From NCBI GenBank assembly GCA_009731375.1, contig BJOX01000019.1:1130534-1194533 (forward strand): a stretch of DNA of 64,000 bases, written 5' to 3'. Origin of the DNA: Paulinella micropora. Its lineage: Eukaryota > Cercozoa > Imbricatea > Euglyphida. The notes below the pieces were generated by a model. The model did not search any database and had not been told where the DNA came from. It saw nothing but the letters and a program-made list of their open reading frames with translations. The translations under genes were made by a program, and so were the position numbers. This document shows positions 1-11,104 of the stretch, piece after piece; the first letter of the stretch is position 1; each line of letters begins with the position of its first letter.

Positions 1-92
1 AACTTGTAGTTCAAGTGTTCAGAATTTGCATTTGGAAAAAAGTTTCCTCAAGCAAGTCAAACATTGTTTTTCCGTTCACTCTTGTTACCTTG

Positions 93-344
93 TCCACAAA
101 TTTACCGCAACGTGCGTGTTTCACGGGCAATCAGGGGAAAAGGCAATAGAGTGGGAAAAAGGCAATAGTTGATCTTTTCTAAAAAGACCTTTGACTTGAT
201 CGTTTGAAGTCATTTCTGAACGAAATCAAAAACTAGTTAGTGAAGTCAAAACATCGTGCAGAGGAGAATCTAACGGGCCGGTCAAAAACAGTGAAAAGTC
301 AACGGTAGTGATTTTGGCCGGTCGTTAAAGTGCTCAGTCTGATA
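93..344 (+). repeat. Dispersed repeat A, left copy
   Basis: This stretch matches, in reverse complement, positions 39,569-39,810, with small indels (for example an extra ~26 bases near 173-198). Shared landmarks are the AAATTTACCGCAACGTGCG stretch near one end and GTGCTCAGTCTGATA at the other. In the right copy, repeat A lies 24 bp from repeat B; here B is 6.4 kb away. The DNA in between may therefore be an insertion. No coding sequence is visible. The nature of the repeat is unknown. The first 92 bases of the window show nothing recognisable. Confidence 0.75.
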
Positions 345-774
345 AGCTTTGACAACTGGAGACTCACAATCTACGATTCACACTCGATCGTAAGCGGTTG
401 CATCCAAGCCTGCAACGAGTATGAAATCACGTAAATAAACGAAGTGACCGCTCAGCCTCTGCTACTCACTGGTATTTCTTTATATTAATATCTTGAATGT
501 ACCGGTGTTCAAGTACGGAGCACTTAGTGACGTGCTTGATTAGGCAAATCTGAAATATTTTATTGAGGCACAGATTGAGGTACAAAAAGGCGCGATCTCA
601 AAGCGCGTGTCTTGACCTGATTACTACAAGTGGCCTAATCAATCTTAACGAAATACTTCAAGTCCAATGACTAATGTCAGTCCTATCATTAAACTTCAAG
701 TTACTCAATGGTTAAAAATACGGCCTATTGAATTATAATTACCAATTCTATTCTACAAAAAGAAGTTGGTATAA
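345..774. other. Unassigned AT-rich stretch, possible copia 3' end
   Basis: No gene is visible. On the minus strand this lies just past the polypurine-like tract of the copia relic, where a 3' LTR would be expected. I could not match it to the LTR-like repeat B near 6,741-7,077 or to any other part of the window, so LTR identity is not supported. Confidence 0.4.
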
Positions 775-787
775 AGCTCCCCCTAAT
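775..787 (-). other. Polypurine-tract-like site of copia relic
   Basis: Read on the minus strand this is TTAGGGGGAGCT, a purine run of the kind that primes plus-strand DNA synthesis in LTR retrotransposons. It lies about 75 bp past the end of the RNase H reading frame, the expected place. Very similar AGGGGGAGCA runs occur on the plus strand near 31,477 and 39,086. Confidence 0.5.
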
Positions 788-859
788 TCATTAGGACGTC
801 ACAATACTAGCTATTATCCTATCACCCACCTACTGTCCACACCTCCCAGATATGTTAGG

Positions 860-1387
860 TCAATCAGAGTGTCCAGTCAATCGGTCTGCTCCTCTCTTGA
901 ACACTGAAGGACTCACAATTCGTTTAGACAGTATGTCTGCTCTATTGTTCTCTGACGCTGTCCAGGTGACCCCCTTACGTATCGCCTCCGTCAAATGATA
1001 ATGTCTCAGCGCAATATGACAAAGCCTCTTCCCAAACACCGAGTTTGGGGCCGTGCTCACCGTCGCCTGGTTGTCCACTCTGAGCCTCGGCGCATCAAAC
1101 AACTCCTTCTTGAGCGGGTTCCCATCTGACCACGGTAACGACTTCACCAAGTTACGCACCGACTCCACGTCATGCAACACGTCCGACGCTGCATAAGTTT
1201 CACTCTCTTGCGTGCCTGTCGCCAAATGTTTCTGCGTAGTGGCCCTCACTGCCACCGGCCCACCCGCCAAGAACATCACAATCCCAGTTCTCGAATACAT
1301 CTTTTCACCATTGCCCAGTGATGAATCCGAGTCCGCTTCCATGACCCTGTTGCCGTTCGATGAGAACTTTACCCCCCTGTTCCTCAC
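860..1387 (-). pseudogene. Copia RNase H domain, broken
   Basis: The frame encodes the RNase H end of a copia polyprotein. Visible are an acidic SDSSLGN segment, where copia elements usually have SDADWAG, then KHLATGTQESETYAA, matching the family's SSTEAEY box, then VDNQATV, and a C-terminal KGVTWTASENNRADILSK matching the usual V..ENPADxLTK. RNase H degrades the RNA strand during reverse transcription. The frame is cut off from the preceding reverse transcriptase by a frameshift near 1,385. Confidence 0.75.
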
Positions 1388-1970
1388 ATGTAAGAAGTAC
1401 TGGAGCAGTTGCTCAGCCGAGCAGTAGTCAAACTTGTCTTATTGGCCTGATGCTCTGCGATGCATCCAATCGCCAACCTCGCCTCCGGCACACTCGCCTT
1501 GAGGTAAATGTAGCTACCCACAATCTCTTGCGGCTCGTACTTCAACATCGCCGGCACCATTTTCGATCCTTCCGGTAGCCAAGGCGTCTTTGCTGGCATC
1601 CATGGGCGCCCGTCACTCCGCTTGAACCTCTTCAATAGAGAACGTAACGGAGTACACTCCCTCAACTCCCTTCACCTCAAACTCAATTGATAAGAATTCC
1701 TTAACCAGGCCTTTAACGTTGCCCCACTCCTGATTCAATAGCCGGACGTACTCCTCCCTACTCTCCTTGGTCGCTGGAGCATGTATGTTATCATCGACAT
1801 GGTAAGTAAGGATCTCCGTCTTGTTCGTCCCTTCGTGAATCCTCCCAAAAACCACTGGGTCCACAACACTCTGTTCAAACCCCATCTTCTTCTGCGTCGG
1901 CACTACCCTGTCATTCCAGTATACATGTCCCGACGGCTTAACACCATTGACACCACCTATCGCCTCCCAC
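1384..1970 (-). pseudogene. Copia reverse transcriptase, C-terminal part
   Basis: Two overlapping minus-strand frames carry the second half of an RVT_2-type reverse transcriptase. The upstream frame has KPSGHVYWND, KKMGFEQSVVDPVVF and the catalytic box YHVDD (copia consensus YVDD). The downstream frame has the connection region with LKYEPQEIVGSYIYLKAS, matching the usual Y...VGSLMYL. A frameshift between 1,613 and 1,665 separates the two. Upstream of about 1,970 the homology stops and continues on the opposite strand. Confidence 0.75.
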
Positions 1971-1984
1971 ACCGTGTACGTGTC

Positions 1985-2560
1985 CCAGTTAGATGGGATG
2001 GGGCAGCTGTAACTGCTTCCAACATAGTTGCTCAGCCCCGTACTAGAGAGAGAACTAGGCCGGGTAACTTCCGGTCTGGAGCATTTATGGTGACCATCCC
2101 GGTTCCGTATCGCGAGGCGACTGCCTCTCAAAAGTTCAATGAGTCACGATTTGCGGATATTGATAAGCATCTGAGGCTGAGAGCGATAGTTGAACGTCAT
2201 GTGTCGGAGAAGCCGCCGGGTGAGCCTCTGGTGCCAACGAGGTTCGTGGACTTCGAGAAGAGGGAGACGGCGCCGTCTTCCTCTTCTCGAAGTCCACGAA
2301 CCTCGTTGGCACCAGAGAGACCCATGGTGAGGCCAAATCGATGATTGCGGGGATTGGCTTTCTGCAGCCGTCGTGGCAGTACGACCATGTGTACCTACCT
2401 ACTTGTAGGGTAGAGGTGGTATGGATGACGTGCGCTTTGGCGATGTTGCAAGGGATGGATATATTCAGTATGGATGAAGAGAGTGCGTTCCCCAATGTGC
2501 GTCTTCGTGTTCCGGTGTGGTTGAAGCCGCCTGCCGGATGCCATTCCTATTCCTCTTGTT
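1985..2560 (+). pseudogene. Copia reverse transcriptase N-terminal part, inverted
   Basis: This plus-strand stretch encodes the missing first half of the minus-strand element's reverse transcriptase. It reads RWDGAAVTASNIVAQPR, then SQKFNESRFADIDKHLRLRA, matching the pre-RT A...E...L segment, then LVPTRFVDFEK, and after a frameshift YDHVYLPTCRVEVVWM and MDIFSMDEESAFPNV, matching the family's MDVxxAFLN box, ending at LKPPAGC. The RWDGAA..TNIVAQPR motif also occurs before the reverse transcriptase of the complete copia element (about 26,450-26,500). The segment holds a 92-bp palindrome. Confidence 0.7.
2226..2317. repeat. 92-bp near-perfect palindrome
   Basis: Two 46-base arms meet at 2,271/2,272 (centre GGCGCC) with a single mismatch (2,264 against 2,279). 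The arms are a copia coding segment (VPTRFVDFEK) and its exact reverse complement, so one arm is an inverted duplicate of the other. There is no spacer. Such structures arise by fold-back synthesis or inverted strand switching, and they are also a known assembly hazard. Confidence 0.9.
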
Positions 2561-2582
2561 TTCAACCCTAGAAGTCGAAGAG

Positions 2583-3917
2583 CTAGAGCATTCCCATTCC
2601 CACAACCTTGCTGTCACCACCATTAGCTGCTGCCCCACGACCCCCTTCCAGCGTCTCATCATCCCCTAGAACAAGACTGACAAGCCCAGCGTCTCCCCCA
2701 ACGACTCCCAGGTCCGTATCCACGACTGGCACCCCAATGTTTGCCGCAAAATCCACTTCCCGTTCCGGTTCAACGACGTTAGCAGTAACACCCTTTATAA
2801 CTTCCCACTCGTTGTCAGTAAAAAAATTTCCGGGATTTCCGTCATTTTCGCCACTTTTTTTCCCCGTATAACGTTCATACTGTGAAGCGAATGTTGGAGC
2901 AACGTCGCCACCTTGCTCTTCGGGTACAACGTTGGCCAACCATGGTTTGTAGGATCCCACACCATGATATCTGCCGTCAGCTTGAGTCTCCGGTCGTAGA
3001 GGCTCCAGCAGATTGTTCCACGTTAACACCCAAGAACACCCCTGGCTCGCCTTTTTCTTCTCCCTTTTTCCCTTCTTTGTATATCACACACAGCCATCCA
3101 AACGGATGCAACATCGAGTAGTGGAGGCGGTCGCTTGTAGAACGCCTCATGCAGACAGACTAGTCCCCGCCCTGCCTTGCATGTTCAGCAGGAAGACAGC
3201 GTAGTTAACAGCCAACGGCAAGAAGTAAACCGGCACCGATCTCGCAACCAGAAGCGTCGTCGCTAGACCGAACACGACCTTAATCCCTGGTTTCGCATAT
3301 GCGTCCTTGTTCGGATCGTCCCTCACCGGTAGATGACATTCCACACCAGATGCTCTTGGATGCTTGTGGCATTCCACTCTTTGTCCTAAACTTCTTCATT
3401 TTGTTTCCGGTCTGCGTCTCCGACCATGCCTGTAGCTGTTGCAGCTGCTTCAAGGTACCCTCCTGGTCCCTAGTCTAGCCCGGTGACATTGTCCACGAAC
3501 ACGTTGCAATAGGGTGTTTCCCCATACATAGGGAACTGAATCCTGCCCGTGCCATCTCCACTCAATTCCTCACCTGCCTTCTCGCACAAAGTCAGTGATG
3601 CTCCTGCATAGTTGGAATGCTTCTTCATCTTCGTTGTCTGGCACGATATGCAGGAGTGGTCTGCCAATGATTTCTTCCCCTTCAGGTTAATGTTGTTCAT
3701 TTTGACAAACTGTCTCCCCATTGTCTCACCAAAATGAAATATGTGGTGCAAAATGAAAAAATGTGGTGCAGCCTCTGCATGTCACGTTTGCTGTAGGGTT
3801 CATCGACGAAGTCTCTGAGAATGCAGACGGATAGTTAGGAAAAGGTGCCTTCCACCAAAGCTCCCTCGAACGTGGGGCCAACAGTCCACTCGGGGCAAAG
3901 TCCCATAGCACTTGCAA
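2583..3917 (-). pseudogene. Copia integrase and linker, broken
   Basis: Minus-strand frames show the pre-integrase zinc-binding region (GHFGE-like FHFGETMGRQFV, then ADHSCISCQTTKMKKHS with its C-x2-C) and the start of the integrase core (GDGTGRIQFPMYGETPYCNVFVDNVTG, near 3,480-3,560). A later frame (3,377-3,147) has LPLAVNYAVFLLNMQG, matching the integrase W..A..YA.YLLN box. The 3,029-2,583 frame is an acidic linker typical of the stretch between integrase and reverse transcriptase. The domains lie in different frames, so this is a relic. The protease was not recognised. Confidence 0.65.
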
Positions 3918-3920
3918 CGG

Positions 3921-6725
3921 TGCTCAGTGCAGCCCTCTCCCCCGACCCGCGCAACCAGCGTGCAACCAGCAATGTACTAAGAACCCAATTCCCGTCCAAA
4001 AGCCCAAAACAAACAGCTAGAAATTAATAAAAGTACCTTCATGCTCTACCAGTGACACTGAAGAAAAAGGTCTAACACATGGACCAAGTTCTCCCTCCAC
4101 ATGCAGCTATGCTGCTGCCGTCATGCGCCACCAAGCGCACAGTTCAACATAGGTCCCCATAAGTTCCAAGATGGGGTAACAAAGAAGGTAAACTAACACC
4201 ATCATCCTCTCTCCACAAGTAAGGTGGAAGAAGCCAAAGAGAGAATAATAGAAACCAATCCAATTAAGGACCAAACTGAAACAGCTTCCAAGGTCTACCA
4301 GCTTCAAGATGCTGGAAAAGAGTTGCTGAACAGAAAGAACAGGTCTACCCGTGACGCTCCCGTAAGAGGGAGACCAAGAAAGGGTGAGAAAGTTCAAGAA
4401 ATGAGCCAACGGTACTAATTTGAGTAGTAAGCACACCCTCCCTCCCCCAACGCCAAAGACCAACAGCAACATAACCAACAATAGTCAATGACATATCCAG
4501 ATAACAGAGAACGACGCCACCTCTCAAACTCACACTAAGAGGAAAGGGGAGAGAAAGAGAATTAGATCGTCCAATGAACCGAATAAGGGAAAGGTCCCAG
4601 CACCCGCCAGGACACCAACAAACTTCCCCCGACATGAGTCCAACGTTCCAGACCGAGCCGAAGAAAGGGAAAAATGTCCAAAAGTAAATTCCAGAACGAG
4701 AATGTGCAGACAGACAGAACGTAAAAGAACGTGCCAGCAACTAAATAAATGTCATAGCAAAGAGCTCGCAGAGCATAAGCAAATGAAGTAAAGTCAGTAA
4801 CCATCCACCCGGATGGTATGGGCATGTGTGTGTCATGTTCTTAACAAACACTCCCCCCACCTCAGCACAAGCTTGAGAATGAATGCACACAGAGTGGGAA
4901 GCAAAAGGAACAATTCACTGACACCGCACAGACACGCCAGAAAACGTACACGACAAGTGAGGCTAACACAGCTACATGAGCACAGCTACACATAAAAAAT
5001 GTCCCGTAAAACACGGTGAAATTTGTGTGTGCTTTCAGATGATATAGACTAAATGTTCTGCCAACGTCTATCTCAACCTGTGCTCTCATTTGACATCTCA
5101 CCTTGCTATAGAGTGGGCTCTGGGCTACTCAATGTGCCTTTGGCCTCTTGAATAAAATCTGAATGCCACTTGGCTCTTTATACACATAAAACAGTAATAC
5201 ATCACACAGCTATAATGTGTGTTCTGTTGGACCTCAAAGGTCTCGTGTCGTCCCTCGACTCTCGCATCAAAACTAAACTGAACAAAAGGAATAATTAGTT
5301 GCCACCAAAAAGAGCAACACAACCAGCATGCAAACAGACCCAAAAAGAAACATGTCTACAAAGTTGCCCGGGCCAACGGTGCATGCAATGAAATAAATGT
5401 GTAAGTGGGTAAAAGATGAATGTACGTGAAGAGAAAAAACAGCTGCAAGCAACGCCAGCCGGCCCTTCCACGACCCGAAGCTGTCCAATGTCCAAACAGC
5501 CCCAGGCCCACCCCACCAAGTCAGCGGGCTTACAAATAGCTCCACTTTGCAGGAAAAAGGTCTCAAAAGTCTGATATCAGCATTCCTGTCCCACCGAGGT
5601 CCCAACACGCAAAGCAGCAAACCGGCTGCCTGCCCCAACCCCAAAACAAAAAACAGTCACCAACGTTCGGGTTCGCCATATCTGGCTGTACAGCCTCCCC
5701 TTGCCATAGTCCTCTACACTTATGCTCTCGTTAGAGCAGCAAACTTGGGGGTAACCAAAGTTAATCCCTCCAACACCCAGTTATAACCCATGGTTACAAC
5801 ACCTGATCAGGAAAAATAAAGCAACATTACATGTGTGGCAGCCACACGGCTCAGATAAACATAATTTCCACACAGCCTACTTCGCGATATTGTAGGCTTG
5901 GCCCCCGTTTTCGGGCACTATCCTGGTCGGTGTCACATAGACTAAAAGAGGTAGCTAGCCCCTACCCAACCATAGACCTTCAGCCCTGAGACGGTGCGGC
6001 AATCAGTACAGGCTTCTCCAAAGGCCTATGCCCCCTAGTCTAACAACATACTAATGAGTACTAAAAAGCACTAAAAGGTCTTCAACGAACAGAATACGCA
6101 ATAAAGCCGCCTCTATCATAGACTGATTTTCCCCTCCTTCAAGTACAGGGGGAACGAACGTAGTCTCACAGTCTCACACCGACAGACCAATCCAATCTGC
6201 CAAGTTTGGAACTTTCATATAAACGGTCTCCTAGATATACAAGGAGAACCACCACAGGTACCTTCGTGACGTCACATGACGTCATGACGTCACACTCTCA
6301 CAGCACACAGCCATGCTCTCTGCTTGCTAAATAGAGATAGATAGAGTCACACCTTGCTTACTCTGTTCTGATGGCACAGACACAGACAAGCAACAGGTGA
6401 CAGAAACGACGGAAGGACAAAGACGAGGAAAAACCACTCGTAGCTCCAACCGAAGACTCACAGTCCCGCCAAAAGCCACCCTTAGGATTTCCCATCCAGC
6501 TCTGCAAAACAAAGCAGAACACAAACTCCGCAGCAACCGAACATGTCTTGCTGCAAACTTGCCTGCTGTTGTGCCTCTTTGGCAAAGACACAGACCGATG
6601 AGCTGTGGCCCTTCTAGCAGACGCCAGCTCTCACTTTCGTAGCCACTTCGAACGTCACGCAGACTTCTTCTCATTTTCCTACCCCCTCCTTCCATTAGGT
6701 TTCTTGCAGGGGAAAGCACTTCCAA
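3921..6725. other. Unassigned region, possible retroelement 5' half
   Basis: About 2.8 kb without a recognisable gene. Open frames on the minus strand translate to hydrophobic, Cys/Trp-rich strings with no family signature and look like chance frames in GT-rich DNA. It lies between the copia pol relic and a primer-binding-site-like motif on the same strand, where a gag would be expected, but no zinc knuckle or gag motif is visible. It contains a CRE-motif cluster at 6,267-6,292. Confidence 0.4.
6267..6292. promoter_or_regulatory. Cluster of three perfect CRE (TGACGTCA) palindromes
   Basis: TGACGTCA occurs at 6,267-6,274, 6,277-6,284 and 6,285-6,292. This octamer is the binding site of CREB/ATF-type bZIP factors in many eukaryotes. 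Three full copies in 26 bp are unlikely by chance. No gene start is securely placed next to it, so the target is unknown; it could serve the promoter of a mobile element. Confidence 0.5.
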
Positions 6726-6738
6726 GGCTCATAACCCA
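6726..6738 (-). other. Primer-binding site like an initiator-tRNA anticodon arm
   Basis: On the minus strand the sequence is TGGGTTATGAGCC, complementary to the anticodon stem-loop of a typical eukaryotic initiator methionine tRNA (CAU anticodon). Drosophila copia and yeast Ty5 use such half-tRNA primers. It lies two bases inside the end of LTR-like repeat B, as a primer site should. The complete element at 20,542 has a near-identical site after its 5' LTR. Confidence 0.6.
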
Positions 6739-6740
6739 TC

Positions 6741-7077
6741 GTACAATTTGAAGGTCAGGGTAGGGAAACTAGCCTGTTAACCGGAGGCTCCGGGATCCCA
6801 GTTGTCTACCACCATTTTACTGAGATTCAAAAGAACCAACTCCGGGATCCCATTTTACTGAGATTCAAAAGAACCAACTCCGAGATCCCAGTTGTCTACC
6901 ACCATTTTACTGAGATTCAAAAGAACCAAAAAGGAAACCAACCTCAACAAATCGGTAATGTATGAACATAAAAGGCAATTTGCCACCAGTACCAGAAAAT
7001 ATGGTAATATAGGAATAATTACTAACTATTGAGTAATAAGAGTGAAGATACAGTGACTGTACGGTTATGCTGTAGTG
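6741..7077 (-). repeat. LTR-like repeat B, left copy
   Basis: It matches, inverted, 39,298-39,544. The shared ends are GTACAATTTGAAGG at 6,741 and GCATAACCGTACAGTCACTG, with GCTGTAGTG at 7,069-7,077. The adjacent half-tRNA primer motif suggests this is a 5' LTR read on the minus strand. This copy holds three tandem units of ~38-52 bp at about 6,787-6,929 (CTCCGGGATCC ... ATTCAAAAGAACCAA), where the right copy has one. The matching 3' LTR of the element was not found. Confidence 0.6.
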
Positions 7078-7572
7078 GACTAGGATCTAATTAATTTGTC
7101 CATTGCCCCCCCCCCCCCACACCTAACGGTTATCGTTGAGTTGAGTTGCGTGCAGAATGAGTGATTAACGAACGAAGTATGATATCCTGCAAAAAAAAAA
7201 AGTGAATGAGCTGATGATAAAGAGAGGAGGATGAGTCTCTTAAACCATAGGAGAATAAAAAAATGATGTGTCGATGATTGCGCGATGCGGATGATGATCA
7301 GCAGGGGCCGGATATCCATGATCCGCAGCGGGAGAGGCTGTGACAATGAGGCCGCCCGCAGTAGCGAGCGGTGATATCGGGTGGCGATGTCGAGCCGTAG
7401 AGACCTAGGTGGCCGGGTATCACACAGCCGAGATGAATCAATTAAGCACCAAATATGCCGTGCCGATATAGCTTCATCACTGAGGTATTCAGGTTCGATG
7501 AGAATGATCGTTGACCTGCAGGCACAAGAGGCGATCAAGGACTTAGGATACGTAGGTCGTGGCGTAGTTCTT
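7078..7572. other. Unassigned stretch
   Basis: There is a poly-C run near 7,107-7,119 and an A run near 7,191-7,202. Beyond these no feature is supported. Open frames on both strands lack family motifs. Confidence 0.3.
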
Positions 7573-7699
7573 CTAGGGACGATGACAGGTCAAGTGGGAA
7601 AAGCGCTGGGCAGTGGCGGGTGAAGCCGATACGATGAGTAAAACCCACTTGGGCGGAACAGGAGAGAAATTAATCCATTGCACCGTGCTGTCCATGGCG

Positions 7700-7995
7700 G
7701 AAAGTTGCAAGGGGAATTGTTCACCTGTAATTTGGGGGCCTCGAAGACGATTAAGAGCTTTGGCAGGGAGCTTGCCCTTGGATTTGTTGTTCTTAAAGGG
7801 AAGCCTTGATCTGGCGGTGAATGAGTTGGTTATTGGTGGTGTCGATGTAGAGCGGTCTCCAAATTTGCCTGAGCCTTGCTCCAGTCGAGGATGGTGCGGC
7901 GATCTCTCTTTCTTTTCTTGCTTCGAGGGCTTAGGGCGGTAGACGGTGACGGTGTCGCCAACCTTGCACTCCTTGACAGCCTTGCGGTGGCCCAT
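7700..7995 (-). pseudogene. Possible gypsy integrase C-terminal fragment
   Basis: The minus-strand frame begins with GHRKAVKECKVGDTVTVYRP, which resembles the basic K.GD.V.V segment at the end of gypsy-type integrases, where the protein binds DNA. The rest is basic and unremarkable. It could instead be a chance frame. No other gypsy domain joins it; the gypsy relic at 9,585-12,040 is 1.6 kb away on the same strand. Confidence 0.25.
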
Positions 7996-9584
7996 ATGTA
8001 GTTAGCTGCCCATCAAAAGTCTAATAAATGACAGTTTAATTTTCACTTAATTTCAAGGTACGATTTCATTTATTTAAGTGATTACTTTGAATTCTACATT
8101 AAAAAAAATAAATTGAGATATGATGGTTCTTGCGTTGTAAGCGTTCTTGCATCCAACCAGTAACTTTTTTGCTACTCCCTCCGGCCCGCACATTTTTGAG
8201 CGTGAAGTTTCACGATTGCCTAGGAAATTCTACGGGTTTTTTGGTTGAGCTGGGGAAATGTTTTTTTTTACACTGGGGAAATTTTTTTTCACTGGAAAAA
8301 TAGTGTCAGAGGCCTATACACACAACTAGTTTCTGATGTGTAAGGAACACATAATGAATGAAGAACGTAAGAATTCAGTTCACTGAGTTTCAAGGAACAT
8401 ATGTATATACTTTTCATTAAAATAGCATTTGTATATACTGAGCAATGTCAAAGTGAAAACCGGTCGTAATGAATCAAAGCAAAATAAAAAAATCGTCATA
8501 GAAACTGTATTATTCATTAAATGTTGCTGGAAAGTAGTTAATTCAACTCCTATGTTCACTAGTTGAACATTCCTGACTTTTTGTGGCTTATTTTTTTGTG
8601 TGTCTAAAAATATAAAGTCAGACATTTTTTGAAGCATGAAACTCGAGAAGGCAGTGACCTTGTATGCATTTCAGGAGGTCTGTGCACATGTTCTGAGGCT
8701 TGGAATAGCATCACAATAAACAAAAACATCATTTTCAACAATAAAATTGAAAGGAGCGATGCGCTCAGCTCTCATCGATTTTCAAAGTGATGTTTTGGTC
8801 AATACCATCGAAAAATCGCTGTGTGAAATCTCATTGTGTATTCAAATTACCAAGGACAGGCTTTGTGAATTTACGTGTATTAAGTATACAAACAGATTTA
8901 GACATTCTATAGTCCTATACAAACTGATTTCTAATCACAAAACATAACTTTCCATTTTTTCATTGTAAAAAAATACCACCAAACACCAAGTAAGTTTGTC
9001 GTACAGAAGAGGAATTTTATTGAAAAAATTTATACAAGTGTTCTTGAACTAGTATCCTATTGAACTATCAAAGCGAAGACCACCAAAGATACAAGGAGCT
9101 ACAAAAATCAACAACGAAAACGAGTGCACAGACACCATTTTTGACATGGGAAATTTCACGACCTCTTCCAAAAATCAACACCGCAAAAATCGGGTCACTG
9201 CCGTATAAAAAAGTGAGGGCCGGCTTGAACAACATGCATTTTTCATGTCAAAAAGGGGCTGCGATCTAGTTCTGAACCAGAAGGTTTTATAACATTTCAA
9301 ATATACAAAATAAAAGAAAAAAATTCAATCTATTCCCCACAGTAATTTTCAGCGACTTTAATTAACATCGCTCATAGTGGTTTTTTTCAAAAAACTTCCT
9401 CAATCAGAACGTGTTGTATTTGACCACAAAGATGTGCAGTCAAGAAGTGACAGATCATTGTTTTTTTATAGTGGGGAATAGTTCAAGACATGTATAATTA
9501 ATTTTTGAAAACAGTTTGAACAGATCTATTTTAGTTTAAACGCAGATTTGCGCCCCGATTTCACTGCATTTATTTACATGCTAA
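7996..9584. other. AT-rich spacer, no gene seen
   Basis: About 1.6 kb of AT-rich DNA with T and A runs. The longest frames (around 8,380-8,637 minus and 9,060-9,269 plus) have no recognisable domain. No repeat partner was found by eye. Confidence 0.4.
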
Positions 9585-10703
9585 CTACATATGCCTTGTT
9601 CTTCTGAGCGACGGATCGGGCGCGGGTGACGTCCGTGTACGCGCTGATCTACGCCGTGACGGCGGTACGGGCATGGCGTAGCAGTTCGATCTGCTCCAAA
9701 AACTGAAGCGAAGGCGTAGGGGAAGCGTCGAGAGCGGCGCTTGAGGCGGATGCGCGGGCGGTGACAATCTCGGGGAATCGAAAAAGTCCAGTGTGCACCG
9801 GGGTTTGCGCGCTAGCATGCCCTCAAAGGCGGATGTACCTGTAGCCGTGGACACGTAGGTGTTCTGGGCGAAGGAGAGGGACGGGATGATGCTAGGCCAG
9901 TTCGATTTATCTGTTTTGGGCAGGGGCTGGATCGCCATGCGGATCGCCTTGTGGCGGCATTCCACGAAGCCGAGCTGATGGTGCGAGTAGGGTGCGGTGG
10001 TCAGCCAGTCGAGGCCGGCCTCACTGCAGAAGCGCTTGGCTAGTATACCTACAAACGCGGAAAACCAAAGATGTATGCCCATCGGTTGGGGATGATCTCA
10101 ACGGTCTCTTCGGCGGAAGTGGAGATGCAGGGGATGAATTGAAGGAATCCTGAGAAGAGATCGGTGATCGTCAGGATGTATTGAAAAACAACGCCCGGGA
10201 TGCCGACATGCATATGATCGATGCCGATGCCTTGACCTTGACTGCTCCACTTCAGCGAAGAGTAGCAGCCGCGGTTGAGGGTGAGGCGGGCGTGGACCAG
10301 TTGGCAGAAGTGGCAATCGCGGAGGGCGGCGAGGATGTCAACGTGCATGACATCCGTGCCGTCGATGCGGAACCAAATGTAGCGCTCCTTGATGAAGGGA
10401 CGAGCGCTTTATAGCGTGGTTTTGCATCAAGTGGGCGTAGTTGATTAAAGGGCGGCGCAGCTCTTCTGGGATATAGATATTCAACGTTGACTGCTCAGCG
10501 TCGGCGAGGACGGCGAGGCCTTGGCGGAGGGTCAATGCTGTTGATCCGGCGGAGATGGAGGGATGCCGTCGGTCCAGAGAGGGGCAGGTGAAGGCGTCTT
10601 GTTGTTGTGCGTCCATGCGTGGCGCGTGACGCGCGGGGCGTGCAAAGTGGCGACAAGAGGATAGATGTAATGTTGTTCCATACCGAGGCCAAAGACTAGC
10701 CAC
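9585..10703 (-). pseudogene. Gypsy integrase, broken
   Basis: The frames carry an H2C2-type zinc-binding segment (INYAHLMQNHAIKR, then ALRDCHFCQLVHARL), the core with IDHMHVGIPG and LTITDLFSGFLQFIP, and after a frameshift near 10,049-10,082 the YSHHQLGFVECRHKAI segment, matching the family's YHPQTNGQVER with its catalytic glutamate. The middle catalytic aspartate is not visible around the frameshift. Integrase would insert the cDNA copy; this one is inactive. Confidence 0.7.
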
Positions 10704-10704
10704 A

Positions 10705-11100
10705 CTAGGTTGTCGTCAAGGAATGAGATCTTGCGACAAGTCTCGACGGCCTCTTGCGGAAGGGTGTGGTCCGGGACGCAGTGGACGAGGTCTTGCGGCA
10801 TGAGCAGGGCAAATGGCTTACGGAGGGCGAACATGTCACGCGCCACGGCCGGGGAGCGTTCAGCAACGGGGACGACGATGGCCATGTCCCACGGGGCTTG
10901 AATGCTGCGCAAAGTTGGCCAGCGCGGATGATGCGGCAGGAGAGGGACTTGAGTTTCGTCTCCAAGGCGGCGTGTGTGCCTTCGACGGCGAGCCAGAGGG
11001 TTGAGCCCGCTCTAGGCAGTGGAATAGTTGCAAGGAGTTGCAGGGTAGCTTCGGCTTCGCCGATGAGAGTCGGGACGCCTGGGGCTATGCAGAGCCCCTC
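10705..11100 (-). pseudogene. Gypsy pol spacer between RNase H and integrase positions
   Basis: Two overlapping minus-strand frames (10,532-10,912 and 10,705-10,965) cover the segment between the expected RNase H and integrase. They show TLWLAVEGTHAALETKLKSL and FLDDNLVWLVFGLGMEQHYI, protein-like but without a motif I can assign. The continuity of strand with the integrase suggests it belongs to the same relic. Confidence 0.4.
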
Positions 11101-11104
11101 TTAC

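Larger units (their letters stand above)
775..3920 (-). mobile_element. Degenerate Ty1/copia retrotransposon with an internal inversion
   Basis: Minus-strand fragments give, in order, the pre-integrase zinc-binding motif and integrase (3,751-2,583), the C-terminal reverse transcriptase (about 1,970-1,384) and RNase H (1,387-860). This is the copia order, integrase before reverse transcriptase. The N-terminal reverse transcriptase is present but on the plus strand (about 1,985-2,560), so that segment has flipped. Frameshifts and stops break every domain. No gag was recognised upstream. A polypurine-like tract sits at 775-787. No matching LTR pair was found. Confidence 0.75.

Noticed and set aside
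4107-5644. Several hydrophobic minus-strand frames that resemble membrane proteins
   Set aside because: They overlap one another in different frames, have Trp/Cys/Phe-rich random composition and no motif; the GT-rich strand explains the hydrophobic translation.
8380-9269. Small frames in the 8-9.3 kb spacer as host genes
   Set aside because: AT-rich, no domain, no codon pattern, no neighbour support.
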